From CAYMAZ01 sp964428185 (GTDB taxonomy: Bacteria; Bacteroidota; Bacteroidia; Bacteroidales; DTU049): DNA of 25,001 nucleotides. Location of the stretch: contig CAYRXH010000035.1 in NCBI GenBank assembly GCA_964428185.1, positions 1-25,001 on the forward strand, written 5' to 3'. Within the stretch, counting starts at the first letter, position 1. Every line of letters begins with the position of its first letter. The notes below the pieces were generated by a model that did no database searches, had not been told where the DNA came from, and was given only the letters and a program-made list of their open reading frames with translations. Positions 17,573-25,001 of the stretch are shown here, in pieces. Made by a program: the position numbers and the translations under genes.

Positions 17573-18442
17573 TTAATATCCCAGTTTTTTCAAAATTGAT
17601 TCATCATTTCTCCAGTTCTTTAAAACTTTTACACTAAGATCCAGATAAATCTTTTGTCCCACAAATTTCTCTATCTCCTGACGTGATTCAATGCCAAGCC
17701 GTTTAATTGCAGAGCCCCCTTTTCCAAGAATAATCATTTTCTGAGTTTCACGCTCAACATAAATGATTGCCCTGATCCTGGACATATCTTTGTCTTCTTT
17801 ATACTCATCAATCACCACTTCTGCACAATAAGGGATTTCTCTGAAATATAATTTCAGCAACTTTTCCCGGATCATTTCTGAAACAAAAAACCGGACATCC
17901 CTGTTTGATAATTGTTCTTTATCAAAATATGGCGGATGTTCCCGAAGATGTGATTTAATATAGGGAATTATCTGCTCAATGTTGAATCCATGTAAAGCAG
18001 AAATGATTTTTACAGCGGAATCAGGGAACTGTTTCTGAAGATCATCAGCATAAGATGCAAGATTTTCGGCATTTTCAGTGTCTGCCTTATTCACCAGAAT
18101 GAGAAGCGGACATTTCAATCCATTCAACATACTCTCAATAACATCAAGAGTTTTTATGCCGTGTTCGGTAATATAGATCATCAGGTCAGCATCAGTAAAT
18201 GCTTCTTCAATTTCTGAATTCATTTTTTTGTGCAGCTGACAACCCGGTTCTGAGATATAACCCGGTGTATCACTGAAGACTATCTGAGTTTCATCATCAT
18301 TATAAATTCCCAGAATTCTTCGTCGTGTTGTCTGAGCTTTGGGAGTGACAATCATCAGTTTTTCACCCAACAGAGCATTGAGCAGTGTTGATTTTCCTGC
18401 ATTGGGGAATCCTGTAATGCTGACAAAACCTGCTTTATGCAT
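17573..18442 (-). CDS. era: Ribosome assembly GTPase Era (289 aa)
   Basis: The frame is open from 18505, but the ATG at 18442 gives the standard Era N-terminus (MHKAGFVSITG) and leaves room for a promoter. GTPase motifs are GFPNAGKS (11-18), DTPG (58-61) and NKAD (118-121). The C-terminal KH domain carries ILGKGGSAIKRLG with GKGG at 240-243, which binds the 3' end of 16S rRNA in known Era proteins. The role is 30S subunit maturation. It is the first gene of the era-der-hslR unit and diverges from the initiator tRNA gene. Confidence 0.97.
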   Translation of the reverse strand: MHKAGFVSITGFPNAGKSTLLNALLGEKLMIVTPKAQTTRRRILGIYNDDETQIVFSDTPGYISEPGCQLHKKMNSEIEEAFTDADLMIYITEHGIKTLDVIESMLNGLKCPLLILVNKADTENAENLASYADDLQKQFPDSAVKIISALHGFNIEQIIPYIKSHLREHPPYFDKEQLSNRDVRFFVSEMIREKLLKLYFREIPYCAEVVIDEYKEDKDMSRIRAIIYVERETQKMIILGKGGSAIKRLGIESRQEIEKFVGQKIYLDLSVKVLKNWRNDESILKKLGY

Positions 18443-18447
18443 TTTTT

Positions 18448-18478
18448 TTTGTTGGTGTAAAAAAAAACCGTATCTTTG
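18448..18478 (+). promoter_or_regulatory. Promoter of the initiator tRNA gene
   Basis: TTTG (18448-18451), a spacer of exactly 19 bases and TATCTTTG (18471-18478) match the Bacteroidota sigma-ABfr consensus perfectly. Transcription should start around 18482-18487, about 20 bases before the mature tRNA 5' end. It begins only 6 bp from the era start codon on the opposite strand. Confidence 0.8.
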
Positions 18479-18484
18479 CAACTG

Positions 18485-18492
18485 CAAAATTA
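18485..18492 (-). promoter_or_regulatory. Possible -7 element of the era-der-hslR unit
   Basis: TAATTTTG on the - strand fits TAnnTTTG, but no TTTG box lies 19-21 bases upstream, where the tRNA gene begins. Transcription from here would start near 18478 and give a leader of about 36 bases before the era ATG, running opposite to the tRNA promoter. Confidence 0.35.
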
Positions 18493-18505
18493 CGCAAAAA
18501 TGCAA

Positions 18506-18577
<72 letters not shown>

Positions 18578-18578
18578 C

Positions 18579-18620
18579 AAAAACAAAGAGAGAAACACCA
18601 CAGTTTCTCTCTTTGTTTTT
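18579..18620 (+). terminator. Terminator of the initiator tRNA gene
   Basis: A perfect 18-bp inverted repeat (18579-18596 with 18603-18620) with a 6-base loop begins one base after the tRNA discriminator's neighbouring C and ends in TGTTTTT. The stem includes the T-run, so it reads as a strong intrinsic terminator. Confidence 0.85.
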
Positions 18621-18678
18621 CCCTCTATTCTCTTTTTCAAACTTTCACTGATTCAAACGCTATTCTCTTGTGTTTCCT

Positions 18679-18719
18679 AAAAAAACAAGGACAGGAAATC
18701 AGATAAGATACTGTCCTTG
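18679..18719 (-). terminator. Intrinsic terminator of the 529-aa protein gene
   Basis: On the - strand CAAGGACAG (18719-18711) pairs perfectly with CTGTCCTTG (18694-18686) across a 16-base loop and is followed by seven T residues (18685-18679). It lies 23 bp past the stop codon at 18743. Confidence 0.85.
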
Positions 18720-18742
18720 ATATCAGGGTGTTGATTTTTTAT

Positions 18743-20332
18743 TTACTTAAAAGTCAGCATCCCAAACTTGTTCTTTTTTCCGAGTTTGCAATAAAAAAAC
18801 ATTTCATTTGTGGAAATTTGTTCGCTTAATTTTGGAACAAGAGTGACTCCGGATTCTGACCCTGAAAACAACAGTTCTTTTGTGACATTTCCAAGATAGT
18901 CAATTTCACACAAAGTAACTGCCCCTTTTTTTGATGATCTTGGCGCAAAATTTTTCACTTTTTCGTTTGGAAATAAATGGTTTTCCATGTTATCATTGAA
19001 AACAAAATAAATTGTGTTGCCAACTGTTGCCAGTGCGTATGATGAATAGCACCCGTCGTCATTAGTTGAATGCTGTCTTTTAATCACCTTTGAAGCCCAT
19101 TCAATTTGTCCCTGAGCATCGATACTCACAGCAACAATATCATTGTAAAAATAATGATATGTGGTGTGGGTGTTTCCTTTTGCATCAGTATATGCAGATA
19201 TTTCCATCCAGTATTGTTCTGCTACTACAAGAGCTCCACCATTTTCTTTCAGGATAATTTCGCGGAATGTAAAACTTGGTAGGTTAACCTCTTTTCCTTT
19301 TGCTTTCTGTTTGTCAGCCTTTTTTTCCTGTTTTTCAGTCATTCCCTCTTTAATGAACTCATAGTCAAACTCTTTGGTTGATTCGACTGAGATTTCACGG
19401 GTTTTATTATCAATCAGAATATAAAATACACCGTTGATATTTCTTGAAAGAGTCCTAGATGTGGTAAACCCTGCACAAACGATATCACTGTTAGGCAACA
19501 TGCTCGCTGTCATATCGCTGATGTAAAAATCTTTCAGCTCAATTTTACTCTCTACGAGCTCATCACCATTTTCATCAGAAGACAATAAAACAAAACTGTA
19601 ATTCTTGGCATCGCGTGATATGAAACCTGCTTTGTTGCCGTCATATTTTGTACCTGTAAGAAATAACTGTCCGTTATTTCCTACAAATACTTCATTGATA
19701 TCAAATTTTTCGTCCGGATAAGGCAATTCATATTCGTTTTCCCAGATCAGCTCCATGGAATTATCAAATACCATTGCACCAAACCGTTCGGGTTCTCCTT
19801 TTTCATGTGGTGTATAATACATAACCAGTACTTTTGAATAATCCTGCGACACTACCACATCAAATCCACCCATATTTCTTCTTGAGGCGTTATCATAACT
19901 CAGAGTTTTGATTTCTTTACCTGCTGAGACTGTAAAATTTTTTCTGTTTAATATATGAAGATACAACGTTTGAGATTTTTCAACCTTATCAACACGAAGA
20001 GAAAAGATGTATATCTCATCTCCAAGTTCAAATATCTCTGCAAATTGGAGTTCTTCTCCTGAATATTGAAATAAAATAGGTTTAACCACAGAATAATTCA
20101 GATCTTTTTTAATCTTTGTTATATGGTACTTAGGGTCCTTGAAAACACCTCCCAACTCCTTGATCAGCAGAGTAATCTCATCATCATTAACACTGACAAC
20201 TTTGTCCAGAACCATTTTGGCACTCATTTTAAACTCATTGCCCCATTGAACCGACACCTGGTCTGTGTTTTTTTGCGCATGGGCTACAACATTCCACAAC
20301 AGAGCACATACAAATACAACTATTCTTTTCAT
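18743..20332 (-). CDS. Exported protein of unknown function (529 aa)
   Basis: Residues 1-19 form a signal peptide (MKRIVVFVCALLWNVVAHA followed by Q). The remainder is soluble and strand-rich, with recurring blade-like stretches (for example FAEIFELGDEIYIFSLRV, GGFDVVVSQDYSKVLVMYY, DINEVFVGNNGQLFLTGTKYD, FREIILKENGGALVVAEQYW), which suggest a beta-propeller-like fold. A lysine-rich insertion (KEGMTEKQEKKADKQKAKGKE) lies near residue 330-350. I do not recognise a named family, and there are no catalytic motifs I can point to. It is a single-gene unit, with its own predicted promoter and a clear terminator. Most likely it is periplasmic or secreted; the C-terminus shows no T9SS sorting tail. 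Confidence 0.78.
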   Translation of the reverse strand: MKRIVVFVCALLWNVVAHAQKNTDQVSVQWGNEFKMSAKMVLDKVVSVNDDEITLLIKELGGVFKDPKYHITKIKKDLNYSVVKPILFQYSGEELQFAEIFELGDEIYIFSLRVDKVEKSQTLYLHILNRKNFTVSAGKEIKTLSYDNASRRNMGGFDVVVSQDYSKVLVMYYTPHEKGEPERFGAMVFDNSMELIWENEYELPYPDEKFDINEVFVGNNGQLFLTGTKYDGNKAGFISRDAKNYSFVLLSSDENGDELVESKIELKDFYISDMTASMLPNSDIVCAGFTTSRTLSRNINGVFYILIDNKTREISVESTKEFDYEFIKEGMTEKQEKKADKQKAKGKEVNLPSFTFREIILKENGGALVVAEQYWMEISAYTDAKGNTHTTYHYFYNDIVAVSIDAQGQIEWASKVIKRQHSTNDDGCYSSYALATVGNTIYFVFNDNMENHLFPNEKVKNFAPRSSKKGAVTLCEIDYLGNVTKELLFSGSESGVTLVPKLSEQISTNEMFFYCKLGKKNKFGMLTFK

Positions 20333-20352
20333 GTTTTTATGTTATTTATATG

Positions 20353-20384
20353 CAAATGAAACAAATGTTTTCAAAATGAACAAA
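20353..20384 (-). promoter_or_regulatory. Predicted promoter of the 529-aa protein gene
   Basis: TTTG (20384-20381), a 20-base spacer and TTCATTTG (20360-20353) match the Bacteroidota consensus with one mismatch in the -7 element. The start would lie about 15 bases before the ATG at 20332. Confidence 0.4.
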
Positions 20385-20479
20385 TTCATAACAAAAAAAG
20401 TCCTGCTTAAAGCATTTATTTGGTGGTGTTCACCACAGTCCGTGCCTTTCACAAAATGAAAAGGCTTATTGCAAAACAT

Positions 20480-20531
20480 CACATTCTTCAGGAATGATGC
20501 AATAAAGAACCTCTGCAAAGCCCCGTATTGA
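20480..20531. repeat. Short palindromic intergenic sequence, possibly REP-like
   Basis: ATCACATTC-ttcag-GAATGAT forms an imperfect hairpin. It is followed by AACCTCTGCAAAGCCCCG and a G-rich tract just outside. It lies in a gene-free stretch of 231 bp between the outer-membrane protein gene and the promoter of the 529-aa gene. The look is that of small dispersed palindromes of Bacteroidota, but a second full copy is not present in this window. Confidence 0.25.
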
Positions 20532-20563
20532 CATCGCCTTTGAAAAGAGGGGGGTTGAAATTT

Positions 20564-21298
20564 TTATCTGCCAAACAAAAACAGGAATCCAATCTGATAT
20601 CCTGTATGGTCAAGATAGCCATTTATATAGTTTTCTTCCTCATACAATTGTTCGGCAGCGTCAAACATCCGCACAGAATACTTGATACTGTGACGGCTTC
20701 GGAGCAAAGCAGTGTAAGACACACTGATTCCGAATTTTTCTAGAAATAAAAATTGCAGCCCACCGCTGTATCCCAGAAAACCCATTGTGTTTGATCTGGA
20801 TCTGTAACTGACCTCCACATATTTGTTAGCAACTTCATTGTATGTAAGATCAATTCCTGGAGCACTCATTGTGCGGATCCCTGCATTTCCTTCACCGAAA
20901 AAGTTGATTACATAATCATCTGATCCGAGCAAAACGGGAATGTTGATATTGAGGTTCAGTCCAAATTTGGCAGAGCTGTATCCTCCGTTCACAAAAATGG
21001 TTTCAGCATTTGAAAATTCCAGGAATTTCTCTCCGTTAAACCGGAACTGATTAAATTCAATATTTCCACCAATTCCCATACCATATCCAATGGTATAATT
21101 GTAATCAAATCCAAACTGGTAACCATTTTCTGCAAACAATCCGGTTTCTGTAGAGTTGCTGAAATCAGAACCGGGAATGACCCCGCCACCACTGATCAGA
21201 AGATACCCTGTTCCGTCAAGATAATTAATGTCCGGTTGTGCAGAAATTCTTCCAAATAAACCAGAAATCAAAAGAAGCGAAAAGATATATTTTTTCAT
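20564..21298 (-). CDS. Small outer-membrane beta-barrel protein (244 aa)
   Basis: The frame also has an ATG at 21310, but the ATG at 21298 starts a compact signal peptide (MKKYIFSLLLISGLFGRISAQ). The mature chain is a succession of amphipathic strands rich in Gly and aromatics (YLLISGGGVIPGSDF, YQFGFDYNYTIGYGMGIGGNIEF, FGLNLNINIPVLLG, FGISVSYTALLRS) and ends in YQIGFLFLFGR, a typical barrel closing strand. It resembles the general porin-type barrel proteins of Bacteroidota; substrate and partner are unknown. It follows the two-PKD lipoprotein gene by 21 bp, so the two are probably made together as envelope components. Confidence 0.75.
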   Translation of the reverse strand: MKKYIFSLLLISGLFGRISAQPDINYLDGTGYLLISGGGVIPGSDFSNSTETGLFAENGYQFGFDYNYTIGYGMGIGGNIEFNQFRFNGEKFLEFSNAETIFVNGGYSSAKFGLNLNINIPVLLGSDDYVINFFGEGNAGIRTMSAPGIDLTYNEVANKYVEVSYRSRSNTMGFLGYSGGLQFLFLEKFGISVSYTALLRSRHSIKYSVRMFDAAEQLYEEENYINGYLDHTGYQIGFLFLFGR

Positions 21299-21319
21299 GA
21301 TATTTTCCATTTATTTTTT

Positions 21320-22357
21320 TTAATAACTAACATATAGATCAATAAAAACATCCAGGGGATCAAAGGGTGGGACTTCAATCTGGTAAATTGCAGTTGGATA
21401 AAATTCAGCCTGAATAGCATACGAAGAGTATGTAAATTCCATCAGGAGTTCAGGAGGATTATCTACAATAGGTCGAAATACCAGAAACCTGAATACCTCT
21501 CCTCCGCTAAACTGCACATAATCAAAAAAGTATCCGCCTGGAAAATCCCAAGGCCGTCTGAATTTGACAGGAAAACTGCTTGGTGATTTCACGGTAGTTG
21601 ATCCAACATAAGTAGTATTGTGATACATTTCAATATAGAGAGATGTGTTTTTGTATGTAGATGGCAGCATCAGATTAATTGAGTCAATAAAAACCCTGTC
21701 GGGTGCGTCAATGACAGAAATTTGTTGGGTAATTTCATTATATGTGCCATCAGTACAAGTTCCTCTAAGTTTGACATTATAGGTGCCGGCAGTTTCAAAA
21801 ACATGTTCAGGATCAGCATCATTGCTCTCATCACCATCTCCAAAATTCCAGTAAAACTGATTGGCTCCGGAAGATTCATTTTTAAAAATCACCTTGTTTG
21901 GGGCAAACAGATTGCTGTTATAGTGAGAATAGCTATATCCTGCTACTACAGGAATTGATGACATAGCCAATTCCGGAACAGTCAAATATGCAGTGTCTGA
22001 TCCGATTTCATTGGAAACCACAAACATGATTGTATAATCTCCGGGGGTGGTATAAATATGATTGGGGTTTTGATCTGTAGATGTATTTCCGTCACCGAAA
22101 TCCCAAAAATATGTTAACGTTCCTATAAGATTTTTTGTTTCCTGATAAAATGTTACAGGATAGGGCGGTTCACAGTTTTTAACAACGGCCGACATTTCAA
22201 CAATTTCTAATGGAGGAGGAGAGTCTGTATAAAAAGTCCAGCTTTTTGCAGGATCTTTCTTGCATCCTCCCATGAGAAACGCAATGATAAAGCTGCCTGA
22301 AAGCAGCAGCCCTTTTAAAAAAAGATTCAATCGGGTGGAATGTAAAAGATGTTTCAT
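21320..22357 (-). CDS. Lipoprotein with two PKD domains (345 aa)
   Basis: Start codons at 22435, 22378 and 22357 are in frame. The ATG at 22357 is chosen because a -7 promoter element at 22387-22380 would put the transcript start downstream of the ATG at 22378. The signal sequence ends in FLMGGC with Cys32 as the likely lipidation site. Two PKD domains follow, marked by YFWDFGDGNTSTDQNPNHIY and FYWNFGDGDESNDADPEHVF. The C-terminal about 120 residues form an unrecognised beta-rich domain (ending DPLDVFIDLYVSY). It is predicted to be membrane-anchored and perhaps surface-exposed, and to bind protein or glycan, by analogy with other PKD lipoproteins. It has no sorting domain and is unrelated in length to the giant PKD protein. 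Confidence 0.85.
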   Translation of the reverse strand: MKHLLHSTRLNLFLKGLLLSGSFIIAFLMGGCKKDPAKSWTFYTDSPPPLEIVEMSAVVKNCEPPYPVTFYQETKNLIGTLTYFWDFGDGNTSTDQNPNHIYTTPGDYTIMFVVSNEIGSDTAYLTVPELAMSSIPVVAGYSYSHYNSNLFAPNKVIFKNESSGANQFYWNFGDGDESNDADPEHVFETAGTYNVKLRGTCTDGTYNEITQQISVIDAPDRVFIDSINLMLPSTYKNTSLYIEMYHNTTYVGSTTVKSPSSFPVKFRRPWDFPGGYFFDYVQFSGGEVFRFLVFRPIVDNPPELLMEFTYSSYAIQAEFYPTAIYQIEVPPFDPLDVFIDLYVSY

Positions 22358-22379
22358 AATTAATTTTTTCTTGCTCATG

Positions 22380-22387
22380 CAAATATA
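22380..22387 (-). promoter_or_regulatory. -7 promoter element of the PKD lipoprotein and barrel gene pair
   Basis: TATATTTG on the - strand matches TAnnTTTG exactly. A degenerate TCTG lies 21 bases upstream instead of TTTG. The predicted start near 22371-22376 gives a leader of about 15-20 bases to the ATG at 22357. Confidence 0.5.
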
Positions 22388-22439
22388 ATGCAAAAAAACA
22401 CGGAGGAACAGAAAAAATGAAGAAATTAAATCCAATTAA

Positions 22440-23510
22440 TTAAAGCTTTTTCAGCTCTTTTTCGGCCGGCTTTTTATAGTCGCCATTCCTATTTATGATT
22501 GTCTGCAACAGTGCTTTTGCTTCTACAATCCGGTTCAATTTGATCAGGTTCAAAGTATAATACCACTGAGCTCTCTGATCTTCAGGGGAATTTTTTAACA
22601 CATTTTCAAAATAATTAAGGGAAAGTTGATATTGTCCTGATTCATACAGAACAATGCCTTCATCTACTTGCTCTCCGGAAGCCGCATGAGATTGAGACTC
22701 TGTCCTTGCACTATCCTTTTTTCCGCTTTCTTTTGCTGTTTTGTTATGGTTTGCCACTTCATTTTTTTCAACGTTACCCCCCGTGGTTGAATAGATTGCA
22801 GTTGTTTCAGGGGTTTTCTCAGTTTCTTCTTCTGTTTCAAACTTATCGGTTTCCAAACTTCTGTTGTTTTCACTGTCAGTAGTGATTTCTGCAAGAACCA
22901 TGTCGTCATCTGATGCCTCAACTATGCTGATATCAACGTATGGGGAAACAGTTTTTGAATCAGTAGTCACTGTTGGTTCTTCTGAAACTCGGGTATAATA
23001 TGTCGGAGAATTCTGCTGAGTATTATTGGTTGTCAGCGGTGGTGCATTTTTTACTCCGTTTGTTGTTTCTACGGATGTTTCATCAATGACTTCTTCTAAA
23101 GGAGCCATTTCACTTTCTGATATGTTTTTATTGTGGTCCGTATAGGCAGTTTTTTGCGTACCAGTTTCCTTTTTCAACTGATTCTGTATTACAAAAGTCA
23201 CAGCAAAGATTGCTGCAATAACAGCTGCCGCAGAAAGAATAATTCTGGGTTTAAGAAAACGGGTTTTGAATTTTTTTGATGCTGCAAGTTCAATATCCCT
23301 ACTGAGCCCTTCAACAATCTGACTGAAATTGTCCGGATCGGACAAAAGGGACAGCCCTTCCACAAAATCATTACACATCTCACAATCAGCAAGATGTGCT
23401 TCGATAACATGCTTTCGGAGAGGATTTGAACGACCTTTTACATAGTCGAGCAATTCTTTCTCATCAGGGCAAGATGTGGGTGAAAAAATATGTCTGACTG
23501 TTTTATTCAT
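22440..23510 (-). CDS. Membrane anti-sigma factor with zinc-binding N-terminus and C-terminal TPR region (356 aa)
   Basis: The N-terminal about 70 residues form an anti-sigma zinc-finger (ZAS/zf-HC2) domain with the HxxxCxxC signature at His39, Cys43 and Cys46. A single membrane helix lies at about 89-109. A long Ser/Thr/Glu/Asn-rich linker (about 115-280) follows, and then two TPR-like helical repeats (about 283-356: EGIVLYESGQYQLSLNYFENVLKNSPEDQRAQWYY). The zinc domain should face the cytoplasm and hold the sigma factor, with linker and TPR in the periplasm as the sensing or docking part; this topology is inferred. The start overlaps the sigma gene by 8 bp, so the pair is translationally coupled. 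The ATG at 23510 is the only plausible start. Confidence 0.85.
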   Translation of the reverse strand: MNKTVRHIFSPTSCPDEKELLDYVKGRSNPLRKHVIEAHLADCEMCNDFVEGLSLLSDPDNFSQIVEGLSRDIELAASKKFKTRFLKPRIILSAAAVIAAIFAVTFVIQNQLKKETGTQKTAYTDHNKNISESEMAPLEEVIDETSVETTNGVKNAPPLTTNNTQQNSPTYYTRVSEEPTVTTDSKTVSPYVDISIVEASDDDMVLAEITTDSENNRSLETDKFETEEETEKTPETTAIYSTTGGNVEKNEVANHNKTAKESGKKDSARTESQSHAASGEQVDEGIVLYESGQYQLSLNYFENVLKNSPEDQRAQWYYTLNLIKLNRIVEAKALLQTIINRNGDYKKPAEKELKKL

Positions 23511-24078
23511 TGTTTCGGGATTCGAGCATGATTTTTAAATTTCTTTTTCCATTCTGAATATAGCCTTTTACTTTTTTCATATCATAGCCTGTCATTTCAG
23601 AAACCTCCTGATAACTTTTGTCGTGGAGGTAGAACAGTTCTATGCATGTTCTCTGTTCTTTTGAAAGGTGGGGAATTGCCTGTTCAAGTTCCGTGAGTTT
23701 ATCTTCAAGAAGAACATCGTCTCCTTGATACATAAAAGCTCTGTTTTCCATAATATTCTCTGAAACCTGAGATTCGTCATGATGTCTTGTGAGATTTTTG
23801 GATTTTCTGTGCTCCAGCAAACAGTGATTTTTAACAACAGAATACAACCAGGATTTAAAATTCTCAATATCATGTTTGTGAAGATAGTCAAAGAGTTTTT
23901 CAAAGACACTCATCACAGCATCATGAGATTCTTCTTCATTCTTCAAATATTTCATGCTTATAGCAAAACAGAACCCTGAGTATCTTTTATATAACTCGCC
24001 TACAACCTGCCGGTCTCCATGTTTTTTATACAAGGCAATGAGTTCTGTATCCGAATGTTGCTGGTTGTATCTTTCCAC
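23503..24078 (-). CDS. ECF-type sigma factor (191 aa)
   Basis: Translation starts at GTG (24078). No earlier in-frame ATG exists, and the next is well inside region 2. Residues about 25-95 form sigma region 2 (YSGFCFAISMKYLKNEEESHDAVMSVFEKLFDYL, ENFKSWLYSVVKNHCLLEHRK). Residues about 128-185 form region 4 with the helix-turn-helix (LSKEQRTCIELFYLHDKSYQEVSEMTGYDMKKVKGYIQNGKRNLK). The region between is short, as in ECF (group 4) sigma factors. Together with the overlapping zinc-finger anti-sigma gene this forms a regulator pair. Its regulon may include its own operon; the adjacent lipoprotein gene has a housekeeping-type promoter instead. Confidence 0.92.
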   Translation of the reverse strand: MERYNQQHSDTELIALYKKHGDRQVVGELYKRYSGFCFAISMKYLKNEEESHDAVMSVFEKLFDYLHKHDIENFKSWLYSVVKNHCLLEHRKSKNLTRHHDESQVSENIMENRAFMYQGDDVLLEDKLTELEQAIPHLSKEQRTCIELFYLHDKSYQEVSEMTGYDMKKVKGYIQNGKRNLKIMLESRNNE

Positions 24079-24089
24079 TGAAAAAATAA

Positions 24090-24965
24090 TTAGAGACTGT
24101 AAAGGTAAAAAAAATATTTTGTTGTTTGTATGCTGTGTTTATACTCTGATGCATTCTTCAGGAATGGGTTGCACATGTGTAATGCATGATTTTCAGCAAG
24201 GAGAGTTTCGTGACAGATGCCACCTTTCATTGTTTCTATTCTGATAATCTGATTGTGCCGTGAAAACCCTCCCCAGTTTTGTTGGAGAAAACGATGATTT
24301 CTTTCCTCAATTCGGAAATCAGAATTCAATTTTTCGTTACAAAGTAGTTTTCCATGAAGATAGGTTTCATCCTGCCATAATCTGATCTGAAAATCAAATG
24401 AGGTCTCATTTTTAATCTGAAGATCAACATAGTTATATGTTAATGTAGCTCCTGCCCCAAAAGGGACTTTCCGGTCTGAATCGGGAAAAACATCGTAGCT
24501 GTGTCTGTGTCGTTCTGTAATGGTAAGGGGACTATGGGCAAACATCCAAAACAATAGATTACTAAGCTGACATAATCCTCCTCCTGTTCCGTCCTGAATT
24601 GTTCCCTGATGAAGGACAAGTCCCTTTAGGTATCCTTTCCGTTTTGAAGGCCGGCCAACCAATTTCCAGAAGGAGAAAGTTTCACCCGGACGGATAAGGA
24701 CACCATTAATTCTGGAAGAAGCAATTTTAAGGTTCGTGCGTTTGTTTTCCTGCAAAACCATGTCAACATTTCTCAGTTGACGAAGAATGACAGACTTATG
24801 AGAAAAGATTTCATGTCCGATAGAAGTTGAGTGAAATGTCTTTGCCCATCTGCCTGAGAAGAAAAACCACCGGATTTTTCGGGCAAAACAATAGAATTCT
24901 TTTCCAAGAAATCTTCTAAGCCTGGATTTAATATGAGGTTGAAGTTTATGAAAATGGGACTTCAT
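24090..24965 (-). CDS. VanW family protein (291 aa)
   Basis: The TTG at 24968 precedes an ATG at 24965, which is taken as the start. The VanW domain is evident: NLKIASSRINGVLIRPGETFSFW (about 78-100), GTIQDGTGGGLCQLSNLLFWM (about 121-141, with the GGGLCQ core) and an YNYVDL segment (178-183). The basic N-terminus (HIKSRLRRFLGKEFYCFARKIRW) has no clear signal peptide. VanW was named from the vanB vancomycin-resistance cluster, but its function is unknown and most homologues have nothing to do with resistance; there are no other van genes here. It ends 11 bp before the GTG start of the sigma gene and may share its transcript. The region beyond the start (24966-25001) shows no gene. Confidence 0.85.
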   Translation of the reverse strand: MKSHFHKLQPHIKSRLRRFLGKEFYCFARKIRWFFFSGRWAKTFHSTSIGHEIFSHKSVILRQLRNVDMVLQENKRTNLKIASSRINGVLIRPGETFSFWKLVGRPSKRKGYLKGLVLHQGTIQDGTGGGLCQLSNLLFWMFAHSPLTITERHRHSYDVFPDSDRKVPFGAGATLTYNYVDLQIKNETSFDFQIRLWQDETYLHGKLLCNEKLNSDFRIEERNHRFLQQNWGGFSRHNQIIRIETMKGGICHETLLAENHALHMCNPFLKNASEYKHSIQTTKYFFYLYSL

Positions 24966-25001
24966 CAATTCTGAAGCGTCATAGAATGGACTGAACTAAA
25001 A

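Noticed and set aside
20482..24166. The 15-mer CATTCTTCAGGAATG occurs twice (20482-20496 and 24152-24166), suggesting a shared operator.
   Set aside because: The second copy is inside the VanW coding region, flanks are unrelated, and a near-palindromic 15-mer can recur by chance. It is kept only as a weak note.
24090..24965. VanW protein as a sign of glycopeptide resistance.
   Set aside because: No other van genes are present, and VanW domains occur widely in bacteria without resistance.

Overview
The window looks like a chromosomal segment of a Bacteroidota bacterium; I cannot place it to genus. The grounds are several Bacteroidota-specific signals read directly from the sequence. There are two large secreted proteins with type IX secretion (T9SS) C-terminal sorting domains, one type A and one type B (CHU_C, gliding-associated). 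Promoters match the Bacteroidota TTTG-N19/20-TAnnTTTG consensus. Most genes lack Shine-Dalgarno sites, and base composition is AT-rich.

Left part (1-4835, + strand): a small exported protein of unknown function, then a gene for a 1274-aa multidomain secreted protein (MAM/jelly-roll-like region, CUB, proline-linked repeats, type A sorting tail). This gene is interrupted inside its signal peptide by a 475-bp element with perfect 19-bp terminal inverted repeats and a perfect 9-bp target duplication. The element is an internally deleted IS4-type transposon that holds only scraps of its transposase. Removing the element and one duplication copy restores the reading frame and signal peptide exactly.

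Middle part (4888-15838, - strand): a tightly packed run that reads as one transcription unit from a recognisable promoter at about 15808-15838 to a terminator at 4859-4887. In order it holds a 2662-aa protein with about 30 PKD repeats and a type B sorting domain, a secreted FISUMP-domain protein (TAATG overlap), a decayed DUF418 membrane-protein gene (large internal deletion plus in-frame TGA), a probable outer-membrane barrel protein, and a calcineurin-like phosphoesterase lipoprotein preceded by an unusually strong Shine-Dalgarno site.

Housekeeping part (15885-18620): era, der and an Hsp15-like S4 RNA-binding protein on the - strand. Divergent from era is an initiator tRNA-Met with a textbook promoter and a perfect 18-bp terminator stem. 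era and the tRNA face each other through an overlapping promoter region of about 60 bp.

Right part (18679-24965, - strand): a secreted 529-aa protein of unknown function with its own promoter and terminator, then two adjacent envelope genes (two-PKD lipoprotein and small barrel protein) with their own promoter. Upstream of these lie an ECF sigma factor, an overlapping zinc-binding anti-sigma/TPR membrane protein, and a VanW-family protein. I found no CRISPR array, phage, defence island or secondary-metabolite cluster. The most notable biology is the clean transposon insertion into the exported-protein gene and the erosion of DUF418 within an otherwise intact operon.
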